A stretch of DNA of 64,000 bases from Haloarcula amylolytica JCM 13557. Lineage in GTDB: Archaea > Halobacteriota > Halobacteria > Halobacteriales > Haloarculaceae. A model generated the notes under the pieces. The model searched no databases and was not told where the DNA came from. It saw nothing but the letters and a program-made list of their open reading frames with translations. The stretch lies in NCBI RefSeq assembly GCF_000336615.1, contig NZ_AOLW01000006.1, forward strand, positions 273,349 to 337,348, in the 5' to 3' direction. The position numbers and the translations under genes were made by a program. Below are positions 28,404 through 36,745 of this stretch, piece after piece (within the stretch, counting starts at the first letter, position 1; every line of letters starts with the position of its first letter).

Positions 28404-29249
28404 TCAGTAGTCGCCGAGTACGCCGAGTCGTCTGGCCCGACGGGTCGTGTACTGGAACACGACGTACCCCAGCAGGACGTAGCCGGCCGGAACGCCGACG
28501 AGGAGTCCCAGGTCGATGGCCGAGAACTGCCAGAGTCGGGTCCCGTCGACCATCGCCCGCTGGAGGAGCGCGCTCCCGTGGGCCAGCGGCAGCACCCGCG
28601 TCCAGCCGAGTTCGAACACGGGCGCGGAGATGAGGATAATGAACCCGAACTGGAGCAGATTGAGCCAGTTCCCGATGCGCTTGTACAACACCGCGACGCC
28701 GCCGGCAGCGAATCCCAGACCAAGCACCGAGGCGATGGTCAGCGACGCGACGACGACGACGGTAAGGACGTTCAACTGGAGCGTCGTCCCTGTGATCGCC
28801 AGCATCACCGCCAGCACCACCGTCGAGGTAATGAACGTCCGGACGACTTTCGCGATACCCTTGCAGAACGCGACCGGCGCGAAGCCAAACGGCGTCATGA
28901 CGTGCCGTTCGAGCGTGCCCCACTGGGCCTCGCTTCCGATGTCGTTCGAGATGGACTGGTACGCGCCGACGGAAAGCGACCACAGGAAGTAGCCGACGAT
29001 GATGCCCTCGATGGAGTCGGTTATCGCCTTCCCGGCCAGCATCCGGCCGCCGTAGAACAGCAGACCGAAGAAAAACACCGAGATGACGATGCCGCCGACG
29101 GCGTTGGCCGGATAGCGGACGAAGATGAGGTACTCACGGTACAGCACCGCCCGCGCGAGGTCGAGATAGCCCGCCTGCATGGCGGCTCTGACAGCCTGGG
29201 CACTGGTCTCATCACTGTCCTCTGTGCGCGTGTCGGCGCTCGCAGTCAT
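28404..29249 (-). CDS. ABC-2 type transporter permease
   Basis: 281 residues with six hydrophobic segments and an amphipathic N-terminal helix (YREYLIFVRYPANAVGG), as in ABC-2 exporters of the DrrB/NodJ kind. The loop SEAQWGTLERHVMTPFGF is the typical coupling region. The ATG at 29247-29249 was chosen. The ATPase gene ends 19 nt upstream, so the two form one operon and one exporter. The substrate is unknown; drug, lipid or polysaccharide are all possible. Downstream LolA-like genes on the same strand suggest an envelope role. Confidence 0.92.
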   Translation of the reverse strand: MTASADTRTEDSDETSAQAVRAAMQAGYLDLARAVLYREYLIFVRYPANAVGGIVISVFFFGLLFYGGRMLAGKAITDSIEGIIVGYFLWSLSVGAYQSISNDIGSEAQWGTLERHVMTPFGFAPVAFCKGIAKVVRTFITSTVVLAVMLAITGTTLQLNVLTVVVVASLTIASVLGLGFAAGGVAVLYKRIGNWLNLLQFGFIILISAPVFELGWTRVLPLAHGSALLQRAMVDGTRLWQFSAIDLGLLVGVPAGYVLLGYVVFQYTTRRARRLGVLGDY

Positions 29250-29268
29250 CGTCTCGGCTCCGCCTCTC

Positions 29269-30285
29269 TCATCGTTTCTGCCCCGTGATTTCGACGAACA
29301 CGTCCTCCAGATCCGGTTCGACTGTGCCGACAGCGGCAAGCGTCACGTCGTGGTCGCGACACAGCGCAAGCAGGCGGTAGAACCCGTCGCTGTCGGTCGC
29401 TACCTCGACGCGCCGGCCCCGCTCGACGCTCGTCACGTCGGCCACCTCGAAGCGCTCCCGGACCGTCGCAAGCAGGTCGTCGGTGATGTCGGGACTGGTG
29501 ACGGCGAACGCGTTCGCGGTGAACTGGTCGAGGACGGCCGCCACGTTGTCGTCGGCGATGATCTCCCCTTCGTTCATGATGATGACTCGGTCGCAGACGT
29601 CCTCGATGACGTCCATGTCGTGGCTGCTGACGACGGCCGTGAGGTCGCGCTCGTCGACGATGCGGCGCAGTTCCCGACGCAGCGTCAGCGAGCTTTCCAC
29701 GTCGAGTCCAAGCGTCGGCTCGTCGAGAAACACCAGATCGGACTCGCTGGCCAGCACACTCGCCAGCGACACCTTCTGTTTCATTCCGCGGGAGAGGTCC
29801 CGGACCGGCTCGTCGGCCTTCTCCAGGAGGTCGAGTTTCGCCAGCAGCCGCTCGTGACGGTCGGCGACGGCATCCGGCTTGACGCCCTTGATGGTCGAGA
29901 AATAGCGCAGGTTCTCCCGGACGGTCAGCCGCCAGTAGTCGTTTCGCGCCCCTTCGAGCATCCCGTCGACGTGGCGGTAGGCCGCCCGCGGGTTCTCGCT
30001 CATGTCGATGCCCTGGACCCGAACCCGTCCGGAATCAGGCAACACCAGCCCGAGAATCGATTTTATCGTCGTCGTCTTGCCCGCACCGTTGGGTCCCAGC
30101 AGGCCGACGACCGTCCCCTGCTCGATGCGAAACGACACGTCGTCGACGGCCGTCACCGCGTCCGCACCGCTGCCGAACTGCTTTGACAACCCCTCGACGG
30201 CGAGTGCGGGCGTCGCTCCGTCCCTCGGCGCAGTCGACTGCTCGGCGGTCCGCGAGCCCCGCCGGGGAGGGCGCTGGGATGACAT
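29269..30285 (-). CDS. ABC transporter ATP-binding protein
   Basis: 338 residues. Walker A GPNGAGKTTT, Q-loop region DGMLEGARNDYWRLT, signature LSRGMKQK (variant of LSGGQ), Walker B LVFLDEPTLGLD and H-loop VVSSHDMD are all present. An N-terminal extension of about 25 residues and a C-terminal regulatory domain of about 90 residues (from NAFAVTSPD) follow the DrrA/CcmA-type layout. The start at 30283-30285 removes an unsupported 13-codon extension. It is paired with the permease 19 nt downstream. Confidence 0.94.
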   Translation of the reverse strand: MSSQRPPRRGSRTAEQSTAPRDGATPALAVEGLSKQFGSGADAVTAVDDVSFRIEQGTVVGLLGPNGAGKTTTIKSILGLVLPDSGRVRVQGIDMSENPRAAYRHVDGMLEGARNDYWRLTVRENLRYFSTIKGVKPDAVADRHERLLAKLDLLEKADEPVRDLSRGMKQKVSLASVLASESDLVFLDEPTLGLDVESSLTLRRELRRIVDERDLTAVVSSHDMDVIEDVCDRVIIMNEGEIIADDNVAAVLDQFTANAFAVTSPDITDDLLATVRERFEVADVTSVERGRRVEVATDSDGFYRLLALCRDHDVTLAAVGTVEPDLEDVFVEITGQKR

Positions 30286-30384
30286 TACCCATACTGAGGG
30301 CTTCAGAACCAAAAGGCCAGTCACGTCCCGCAGTGGGCCTGCCGCAGATGTCGCTGGCCCACACTCGGCGACTGGTCTGCCTGC

Positions 30385-32325
30385 TCAGGCAGGTTCGAGC
30401 CCCGTTACCTCGAACCGCGCGCCGCCGGCCTCGCTCTCGGTGGCTGTGACCGTCCACCCGTGGACCTCGGCGATCCGCTTGACGATTTTGAGCCCGAACC
30501 CGGTCCCGTTCTCGCCGGTCGAGTAGCCCCCCTCGAACACCTGTTCGCGGTCCTCCGATGGAATGCCCGGCCCGTCGTCGGCGACGTAGAAACCGTGCCG
30601 ATCCGTGTCTTCGACTGTCCCGACCCGCACAGTTAGCTTCTCCTCGTCGTGTTCCGCGGTGCGGTCGGACGGTGGCTGAGCGCGCGTGGATCCGTGTTCC
30701 ACGCTGTTCCGGAGGAGGTTCGACACCAGCCGACGGAGTTTCGCCGTATCAGCCCGAATCTGACGGTCGGTCTCGACGACGAGCGTCGCCCGGTCCCCCT
30801 CGACGGTCTGCCAGCACTCCTCGACGATGTTCGCGAGCGTGACGGATTCGAGGTCGGTCGCCGTTTCGCCGGCGCGTGCGAAGGTGAGGAGGTCGTCTAT
30901 CAGCGCTCGCATTCGCTCGTGGGCACGCGACACCTCGTCGAGATAGTCGCTGTCGCGTTCTGTTCTGGCCAGTTCCAGATTCCCCTCCGCGACTGTCAGC
31001 GGGTTTCGGAGGTCGTGGCTGACGATACTGGTGAACTCGTCGAGGCGCTCGTTCTTCCGTTCCAGTCGCCGTTCGTACGCCCTGCGCTGGGAGATGTCCC
31101 GCCCGATACCCACGGTCCCGGCGACCGCTCCATCAGCGTCTGTCAACCGGGTGCCGGCAAACTCGTACGGAATCCGCTCTCCATCGGCAGTCAGAATCTC
31201 GGCTTCGAGAGTTACTCGGCCGGTGGTTCGCGTCTCGTCTATCGCTGCTTCGACTGCCCCGTGCTCGTCATCGGGGAAGAAGTCAGCGACCGCCATCTCG
31301 CCGATTTCGTCGTCGCTGTATCCCGTGACTTCGGGGATGCGCTCGTTCCACCGCCGAAGGCTGCCGTCCGTGCCGATGACGTAGAACAGGTCGTCGAGCG
31401 TATCCAGCGCCTGGTCGATGAACTCGCGTTCCTCGCGGAGCTGGCGATCACGGTCGAGACGGTTAAGCGCCGCCGTCGCGTGGACCGAGAGCGTCCGTGC
31501 GAGTGTGACGTCCGTGTCGTCGAACGCACTGACCTCGCTCGACCCGATGAGGAGGACGCCGTGGTCCCCGAGCGGAAGGATGAGCTCGCTGCGGATGTCC
31601 GTCTCCGGATTGTACCGGTCCGGGCTCGACGTGATATCGTCGTGGACCCGGGCCTCGCCGGTTTCGAAAGCCTGCCACGCGAGCGCTTCTCCGGCCTCGA
31701 ACACCGGGGGCGTGCCGATGAGCGCCTCGACCTGTTCGGTCCAGGCGACTGGATACAGGCTGTCGCCGTCAGCGAAGTGGACGCCGTTGGCCGGCATATT
31801 GAGGATGGTTCTGGCGGTGTCCACTGTGACTTGGGCAACCGCATCCTCAGTCGTGGCTCGCATGAACGCCCTGGCGGTGGAGTGTAGCTCCTCGATAGCG
31901 CGCTCGCGTCGCGTGTTCTGTGCGTGTTCGATGTTGTCGGCTGTCCGTTCGACGGCGTCGACGACGGTGTGTGCGAGCCGTGCGTACGGCTCGGCGCCGC
32001 CGTCGACCCGGAGATACTCGGTGACACCGGCGGAAATCGCGTTGCTGGCGGCTGCTTCGCTCCCCTCGCTGGTGAACAGGATGAACGGCAGGTCCGGCGC
32101 TCGCTTGCGGACCGCGTCGAGGAACTCGACGCCGGTCTGCTCCGGCAGGTCGTAACCGGCAACGACACAGTCGAACGCGTCGCTGTTGAGCCGTTCGATG
32201 CCGTCGGCAACGCTCGTCGCTGTCTCGACCGTGATGCCACAGTGCTCCTGTTCCAGAGCGCTCGTGGCCGCTTCGACGACAGCCGGGTCGTCGTCGACGT
32301 GGAGAACGCGGATCCGGTCGGTCAT
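30385..32325 (-). CDS. Hybrid sensor histidine kinase (receiver-like, GAF, PAS, HisKA, HATPase)
   Basis: 646 residues, soluble. Residues 1-125 form a receiver-like domain with an acidic pocket (DDD at 11-13) and Thr85, but the phospho-acceptor Asp is Gly57 (VVAGYDLPEQTG) and the conserved Lys is Arg106. A GAF domain (about 150-295), a PAS domain (about 305-425), an H-box FTSIVSHDLRNPL and an ATPase with N-box NLLRNSVEH, DDGPGIP and TGFGLKIVK follow. The kinase part is intact, so it can autophosphorylate; its own receiver cannot take the phosphate in the usual way. No separate response regulator is next to it. The signal is unknown. Confidence 0.93.
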   Translation of the reverse strand: MTDRIRVLHVDDDPAVVEAATSALEQEHCGITVETATSVADGIERLNSDAFDCVVAGYDLPEQTGVEFLDAVRKRAPDLPFILFTSEGSEAAASNAISAGVTEYLRVDGGAEPYARLAHTVVDAVERTADNIEHAQNTRRERAIEELHSTARAFMRATTEDAVAQVTVDTARTILNMPANGVHFADGDSLYPVAWTEQVEALIGTPPVFEAGEALAWQAFETGEARVHDDITSSPDRYNPETDIRSELILPLGDHGVLLIGSSEVSAFDDTDVTLARTLSVHATAALNRLDRDRQLREEREFIDQALDTLDDLFYVIGTDGSLRRWNERIPEVTGYSDDEIGEMAVADFFPDDEHGAVEAAIDETRTTGRVTLEAEILTADGERIPYEFAGTRLTDADGAVAGTVGIGRDISQRRAYERRLERKNERLDEFTSIVSHDLRNPLTVAEGNLELARTERDSDYLDEVSRAHERMRALIDDLLTFARAGETATDLESVTLANIVEECWQTVEGDRATLVVETDRQIRADTAKLRRLVSNLLRNSVEHGSTRAQPPSDRTAEHDEEKLTVRVGTVEDTDRHGFYVADDGPGIPSEDREQVFEGGYSTGENGTGFGLKIVKRIAEVHGWTVTATESEAGGARFEVTGLEPA

Positions 32326-32399
32326 TGCCTTCTAGCAGTGACAACTCCCCTATACCCTTTCGGGCGTGAGTATCTCCGCTGAAAATCGGGTGGCGTCCG

Positions 32400-35165
32400 C
32401 TACTCGTCGTCCAGTTCGGCCTGCCACTCCTGTACCTTCGCCATCAGCTCGACCGGCGGCGTCTCGTTGACATCTAGTTCGGTCAGCTCCGAGAGAACGG
32501 TCTCCGTCTCAGGGTCGAGGGACGCTGCCGCCTCGTCGCCGTCAGGGGCCTCGGCCGCGGCCTCCCCGGTCGCGTGTTCGGGGTCACCGTCGGTCGCGAC
32601 CGGCTCAGCCGTCGAACCGGCTGATGTGTTCGCCGACTGAGCCGTGCCGTCCCTGAACTGCCCCGAATCCAGGTCGAACACGGCCTGCGTCGTCCCGCCG
32701 TCGTCCCGCTCGCTGCCCCGAATCTCGATAGCTTTGTCGTCGCGCAAGCGGTCGAGCACCTCCTGTGAGCGACCGACGACCGGCTCGGGGACGCCGGCGA
32801 GGTCGGCGACGTGGACGCCGTAGGAGCGGTCGGTCGGGCCGTCCCGGACCGTTCGGAGGAACGTCACGTCGCCGTCCCCCTCCGCGGAGCGGGGCTCGCC
32901 GTCGACCGCGACGTGGACGTTCTCGACGGCCGGTAGCTCCTCGCCCAGCGCCGTCAGTTCGTGGTAGTGGGTCGCAAACAGCGTCTTCGACTGGATGGAG
33001 TTGACGATGTACTCCGTCGCCGCCCAGGCGATAGAGATGCCGTCGAAGGTAGCCGTCCCGCGGCCGACCTCGTCCAGAATCACCAGCGACTCGTCGGTGG
33101 CCGAGTGGAGGATGTTCGACAGTTCCTGCATCTCGACCATGAACGTCGAGCGGCCCTGCGCCAGTTCGTCCAGCGCGCCGACGCGGGTGAAGATGCCGTC
33201 CACGAGGCCGACCGTCGCCGACCGCGCCGGCACGAAACTGCCCACCTGGGCAAGCAGCGTGATGAGCGCCGCCTGACGCATGTACGTCGACTTCCCGCTC
33301 ATGTTCGGCCCGGTGACGATGAGGAACTGCCGGTCGTCGTCCATGTAGAGGTCGTTCGGGACGAACTCCGTGGTCTGCTCGACGACCGGGTGGCGGCCGG
33401 CCTCGATAGAGAGTTCGTTGCCCTCGACGACCGCCGGCCGGGTCCAGTCGTTCTCGACGGCGTGGACCGCGAGCGACGCGAACGCGTCCAGTTCCGCGAG
33501 TGCCCGGCCCACGTCCTGCAACAGCGTCGCGCGCTCGGCCACCCGCCCTCGGAGTGTCTGGAACCGCTCGTACTCCATGTCGTGGCGGCGCTCCTCCAAG
33601 CGCAGCACGTCCCGCTCTTTCTCGTCGAGTTCGGATGTCGTGTACCGCTTCGAGTTTTTCAGCGTCTTGATGTGCTGGTACTCCTCGGGGACGGCGTCGG
33701 TCTCGCTCTTGCCGACCTGGATGTAGTAGCCGTCGGTCTTGTTCCGGTCGACCGAGAGGTGGGTGATGCCGGTCCGCTCCTTCTCGCGGTCCGGCAGCGT
33801 CTCCAGCCACTCCAGCGCGGCCTCGTGCTCGTCGATGATTTCGTCGAGGTCGTCGTCGAATCCCCGTTTGAACAGCCCACCCTGTCGGACCGTCCCCGGC
33901 GGGTCCGCGACCAGTGCACTGTCGAGTTCCGCGGCCAGCGCGTCGGCCGCCTCGCGGTCAGCGCCGTCGAGAGCGTCGGCAAGCGGCGACTCGGCCAGCC
34001 GCTCGGTCTCGGTGACGGCGTCGGCGACCTGCCCCAACAGTGCCAGCGTCTCCTCGACCGCTCGCAGGTCCCGCGCGTCCGCACTCCCGGAGGTGGCCCG
34101 GGCGGCCAGCCGTTCGAGGTCGTAGGCGTCCGACAGCGTCTCTCGAATCCGCTCGCGGGCCATCGCCGCCTCCGACAGCGCCGCCACGCAGGACTGCCGA
34201 CGCCGGAGTTCGGCCCGGTTGCGCCGGGGTCGCTGGAGCCACTGCTGGAGCAGTCGCCCGCCGGCGGCCGTGACGGTGTGGTCGATGGTGTCGAACAGCG
34301 ACCCCGAACTGTCGCCCTGCATGGTCTCGGTGAGTTCGAGGTTGCGCTGTGTGGTCGCGTCGAGGTCGACGTGGTCGCGCTCGCCGTACGCTTGCAGGCG
34401 CGTGACCGCCGCCAGCGTTCCGACGCCGGTGTCCTCGACGTAGGACAGCACCGCACCGGCGGCCTGTACCGCCACGTCCTGGTCGCCGATGCCGACGCTG
34501 TCGACCGTCTCGCCCCCGAACTGCTCGCGGACGGTGTGGCTCGCCCGTCCCGGCTCGAACGATGCTGAGTCGTGCAGCGTCAGCGCCGCGCCCGTCCGCT
34601 CGCGCAGGCGGTCCAGGAACTCGTCGTCGTTCCGCAACTCCGGTCCGGGAAGAATCTCCGCCGGTGCGAACGTGTACAGCTCCGTCAGCGCCTCGCCCGC
34701 GTCGGCGTCGTCCAGTTGCGTGACCTGGAACTGGCCCGTGGTCACGTCCGTCGCGGCGATGCCGTAGGTGTCACCGCCGTCCCGGCTGGTCTCTCGGACG
34801 ACTGCGGCGAGGTACTGCGCCGACTCGTCGCCGGTCTCCAGATGCGTCCCGGGCGTAACTACCCGCGTTATTTCGCGGGCGTGGCCGTTCTCGGTCTCGT
34901 GCTGGTCGGCGATGGCGACCCGGTAGCCCCGCTCGACCAGCGCAGAGACGTACGGCGTCAGGTCGTCGACCGGCACCCCCGCCATCGGGTACGACGAGCC
35001 ATGGGAGGACTTCTGGCTCACCTTCAGGTCGAGTTCGTCGGCGACGATCTCGGCGTCCTCGGCGAAGAACTCGTAGAAGTCGCCACACTGCATCGCCAGC
35101 AGGTCCGCGTCGGTCCCCTCCTTGAGCGTGAGGAACTCCCCGACGATTCCCGTCGCCTCTGTCAT
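32400..35165 (-). CDS. mutS: DNA mismatch repair protein MutS
   Basis: 921 residues of the MutS1 type. The mismatch-reading motif is GDFYEFF near residue 30 (Phe-x-Glu). The connector, lever and clamp regions follow, then the ATPase with GPNMSGKSTYMRQ, DELAQGRSTFMVEM and VILDEVGRGTATFDG, and the conserved THYHEL. An acidic low-complexity stretch of about 75 residues precedes the C-terminal helix-turn-helix. The ATG at 35163-35165 gives MTEATGIVGEFL; the 27-codon extension upstream is not conserved in character. mutL is on the same strand about 11 kb downstream. Confidence 0.97.
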   Translation of the reverse strand: MTEATGIVGEFLTLKEGTDADLLAMQCGDFYEFFAEDAEIVADELDLKVSQKSSHGSSYPMAGVPVDDLTPYVSALVERGYRVAIADQHETENGHAREITRVVTPGTHLETGDESAQYLAAVVRETSRDGGDTYGIAATDVTTGQFQVTQLDDADAGEALTELYTFAPAEILPGPELRNDDEFLDRLRERTGAALTLHDSASFEPGRASHTVREQFGGETVDSVGIGDQDVAVQAAGAVLSYVEDTGVGTLAAVTRLQAYGERDHVDLDATTQRNLELTETMQGDSSGSLFDTIDHTVTAAGGRLLQQWLQRPRRNRAELRRRQSCVAALSEAAMARERIRETLSDAYDLERLAARATSGSADARDLRAVEETLALLGQVADAVTETERLAESPLADALDGADREAADALAAELDSALVADPPGTVRQGGLFKRGFDDDLDEIIDEHEAALEWLETLPDREKERTGITHLSVDRNKTDGYYIQVGKSETDAVPEEYQHIKTLKNSKRYTTSELDEKERDVLRLEERRHDMEYERFQTLRGRVAERATLLQDVGRALAELDAFASLAVHAVENDWTRPAVVEGNELSIEAGRHPVVEQTTEFVPNDLYMDDDRQFLIVTGPNMSGKSTYMRQAALITLLAQVGSFVPARSATVGLVDGIFTRVGALDELAQGRSTFMVEMQELSNILHSATDESLVILDEVGRGTATFDGISIAWAATEYIVNSIQSKTLFATHYHELTALGEELPAVENVHVAVDGEPRSAEGDGDVTFLRTVRDGPTDRSYGVHVADLAGVPEPVVGRSQEVLDRLRDDKAIEIRGSERDDGGTTQAVFDLDSGQFRDGTAQSANTSAGSTAEPVATDGDPEHATGEAAAEAPDGDEAAASLDPETETVLSELTELDVNETPPVELMAKVQEWQAELDDE

Positions 35166-35353
35166 ACACGTCCGTGTGGCCGTCCGCGGCGTAAGGATTG
35201 CGGGTCCGGTGTGTACTGGTGCTAAAACACTAACTGGTGTTTCCAACAGCCAGAAAGCCCCCTCACGGACGACTCGTCTGACTCGGTGCGCGCCTCGTCA
35301 ACTCCCGTCGGTCGTTCCTGCGGTGCTACTGTCGCCAGACTCGTCCTCCGCTC

Positions 35354-35374
35354 ACGGGTCACTACGTTCCCCGT
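35354..35374 (-). repeat. Stem-loop with conserved 11-nt loop, copy D1
   Basis: Stem ACGGG/CCCGT (5 bp) around the loop TCACTACGTTC, which on the minus strand reads GAACGTAGTGA. It is one of five such hairpins in the window. Confidence 0.65.
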
Positions 35375-35385
35375 TCACGCAATGG

Positions 35386-35408
35386 GAGGGCTCACTGCGT
35401 TCGCCCTC
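35386..35408 (-). repeat. Stem-loop with conserved 11-nt loop, copy D2
   Basis: Stem GAGGGC/GCCCTC (6 bp, perfect) around TCACTGCGTTC; on the minus strand the loop reads GAACGCAGTGA. It lies 11 nt from copy D1 in the same orientation. Confidence 0.7.
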
Positions 35409-35591
35409 ACAGCGCTCGGCCCCTTTCAGCCCCACCCAGCCTGGATTGTTTAAGCGGCTACAAGTGAGACTTTCCGGCTCTCTCTCTGTATCGCTGCTGT
35501 TGATATTCAGATGACTGTAACCCCACCCCGACGAATCTATGGGTAATCACCAGGTGTGTCAGTGAAGTGGCTGGCCGCTGTACGAAGGTGT

Positions 35592-35984
35592 ATGAACCCC
35601 AGAGAGACCATCGCGGCCTACTACGCGGCACTTCGGGCCGGCGAGCCGCTCGGCCCCTTCTTTGCCGACGACGCGGACCGGTCGGTCGTCAAGTTCGGCA
35701 TCTCCGAACAGCTGGTCGGGACTGACGCCACCACGACAGGCCTACAGGAGCAGACCGAGACGACGAGAGACTGGACCGTCGAGAGCCGTGCGCTCCGAGT
35801 GACCGAACGCGAGGGCTACGCGTGGTTCAGCGACGCCGTCGACCTGTGCTGGCTCGACACCGAGGCCGGAGTCCGCCACGAGTACGACACGCGCTGGAGC
35901 GGGACGCTGGAAGCCACCGGTGGGGCACGCGAGTGGCAGTTCGTCGGGATGCACGTCAGCACGGCCGACGACTTGGGGGAGTAG
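35592..35984 (+). CDS. NTF2-like (SnoaL-type) protein
   Basis: 130 residues. The start MNPRETIAAYYAALRAGEPLGPFFADDADRS is the helix-turn-strand of NTF2-like folds, and later strands (AWFSDAVDLCWLD, TRWSGTLEATGGAREWQFVGMHVS) fit a single alpha+beta barrel. Such proteins bind small molecules or act as ketosteroid-isomerase-like enzymes; the role here is unknown. The ATG at 35592 was chosen over a GTG 12 codons upstream. It converges with the methyltransferase gene. Confidence 0.8.
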   Translation: MNPRETIAAYYAALRAGEPLGPFFADDADRSVVKFGISEQLVGTDATTTGLQEQTETTRDWTVESRALRVTEREGYAWFSDAVDLCWLDTEAGVRHEYDTRWSGTLEATGGAREWQFVGMHVSTADDLGE

Positions 35985-35991
35985 GCGGTCG

Positions 35992-36594
35992 CTAATCGCC
36001 GTCGAGCGTGGCGAAGACGAACTCGCTATCGCTCCCGAGGGGGTCCGTCGCGGTGACCGTCTCCGTCTCGCTGAAGCCGGCGTCGGCCAACTGGTCGAGG
36101 GTCGTTCGCCGACCCGGTGCTGAGAAGAACATCGACCCGCCCATCCAGCCGCGCCGGACGGTTTCGAACTGGCCGCTCGGCAGCGTCATCAACACAGTGC
36201 CGCCCGGCCGGAGGACGCGGGCGAACTCCCGGTAGACTTCCGGGTGCTGGTCTCGCTGGACGTGAAAGACGGCGTGGTAGGCCGTGACGGCGTCCACGCC
36301 GTCGGTCGCAATCGGGAGCGCCGTCATATCCCCCTGAACGAGACGGCTGTCCGGCACCGTCTCGGCGGCGAGGTCCAGGCCCACACGCGAGAAATCGAGC
36401 CCAACGCTGTTCGACGGAAGATTCGCAAGCGTTCGCGCGCCGTCGCCACAGCCCACGTCGAGGACTGTCGGCGTTTCGGGGAGCCGTTCGAGCAGGTCGT
36501 CGAGCAGGGCTGCGTCCGACCCGCTCGGGTCGCGCCGTTCGGCGTAGGTCTCAGAGACGCTGTCCCATGCGCGACGCACCTCGTTGCGGTCCAT
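35992..36594 (-). CDS. Class I SAM-dependent methyltransferase
   Basis: 200 residues. Motif I is VLDVGCGDGARTLANLP, motif II region LDFSRVGLDLAAE with the ribose-binding acidic residue, and motif IV region DGVDAVTAYHAVFHV. It resembles UbiE/COQ5-like small-molecule methyltransferases (Methyltransf_11 type). The substrate is unknown. The ATG at 36592-36594 was used; an upstream extension of 133 codons runs antisense to the GH97 start and is rejected. It is divergent from the GH97 gene. Confidence 0.9.
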   Translation of the reverse strand: MDRNEVRRAWDSVSETYAERRDPSGSDAALLDDLLERLPETPTVLDVGCGDGARTLANLPSNSVGLDFSRVGLDLAAETVPDSRLVQGDMTALPIATDGVDAVTAYHAVFHVQRDQHPEVYREFARVLRPGGTVLMTLPSGQFETVRRGWMGGSMFFSAPGRRTTLDQLADAGFSETETVTATDPLGSDSEFVFATLDGD

Positions 36595-36712
36595 ATCTAC
36601 ATTATGGGTGCGAGCCGGATAGGCGTTCAGCCACCCCTCATTTCGGCTGCAACGCGATATTCCGATGGTGTTCACTGCCTCACTGACCAACTGGTACGTA
36701 ATTCTAGGTGAA

Positions 36713-36722
36713 CTTTTATTAT
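36713..36722 (+). promoter_or_regulatory. TATA box of the GH97 gene
   Basis: CTTTTATTAT about 28 nt before the ATG at 36746; it predicts a leaderless mRNA. Confidence 0.65.
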
Positions 36723-36745
36723 TGACCCGTGGCAGGAACGACTCG

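Larger units (their letters stand above)
35166..35591. other. 426-nt intergenic region between mutS and the NTF2-like gene
   Basis: No protein or tRNA gene is seen. It holds two adjacent stem-loops with related 11-nt loops (listed separately) and a TATA-like GTTTAAGC near 35447, too far from the next start (35592) for a leaderless mRNA. The genes on both sides are transcribed away from it. Confidence 0.7.

Noticed and set aside
32961..34568. 535-codon plus-strand frame over mutS
   Set aside because: Antisense to conserved MutS motifs; composition is basic and without domains.
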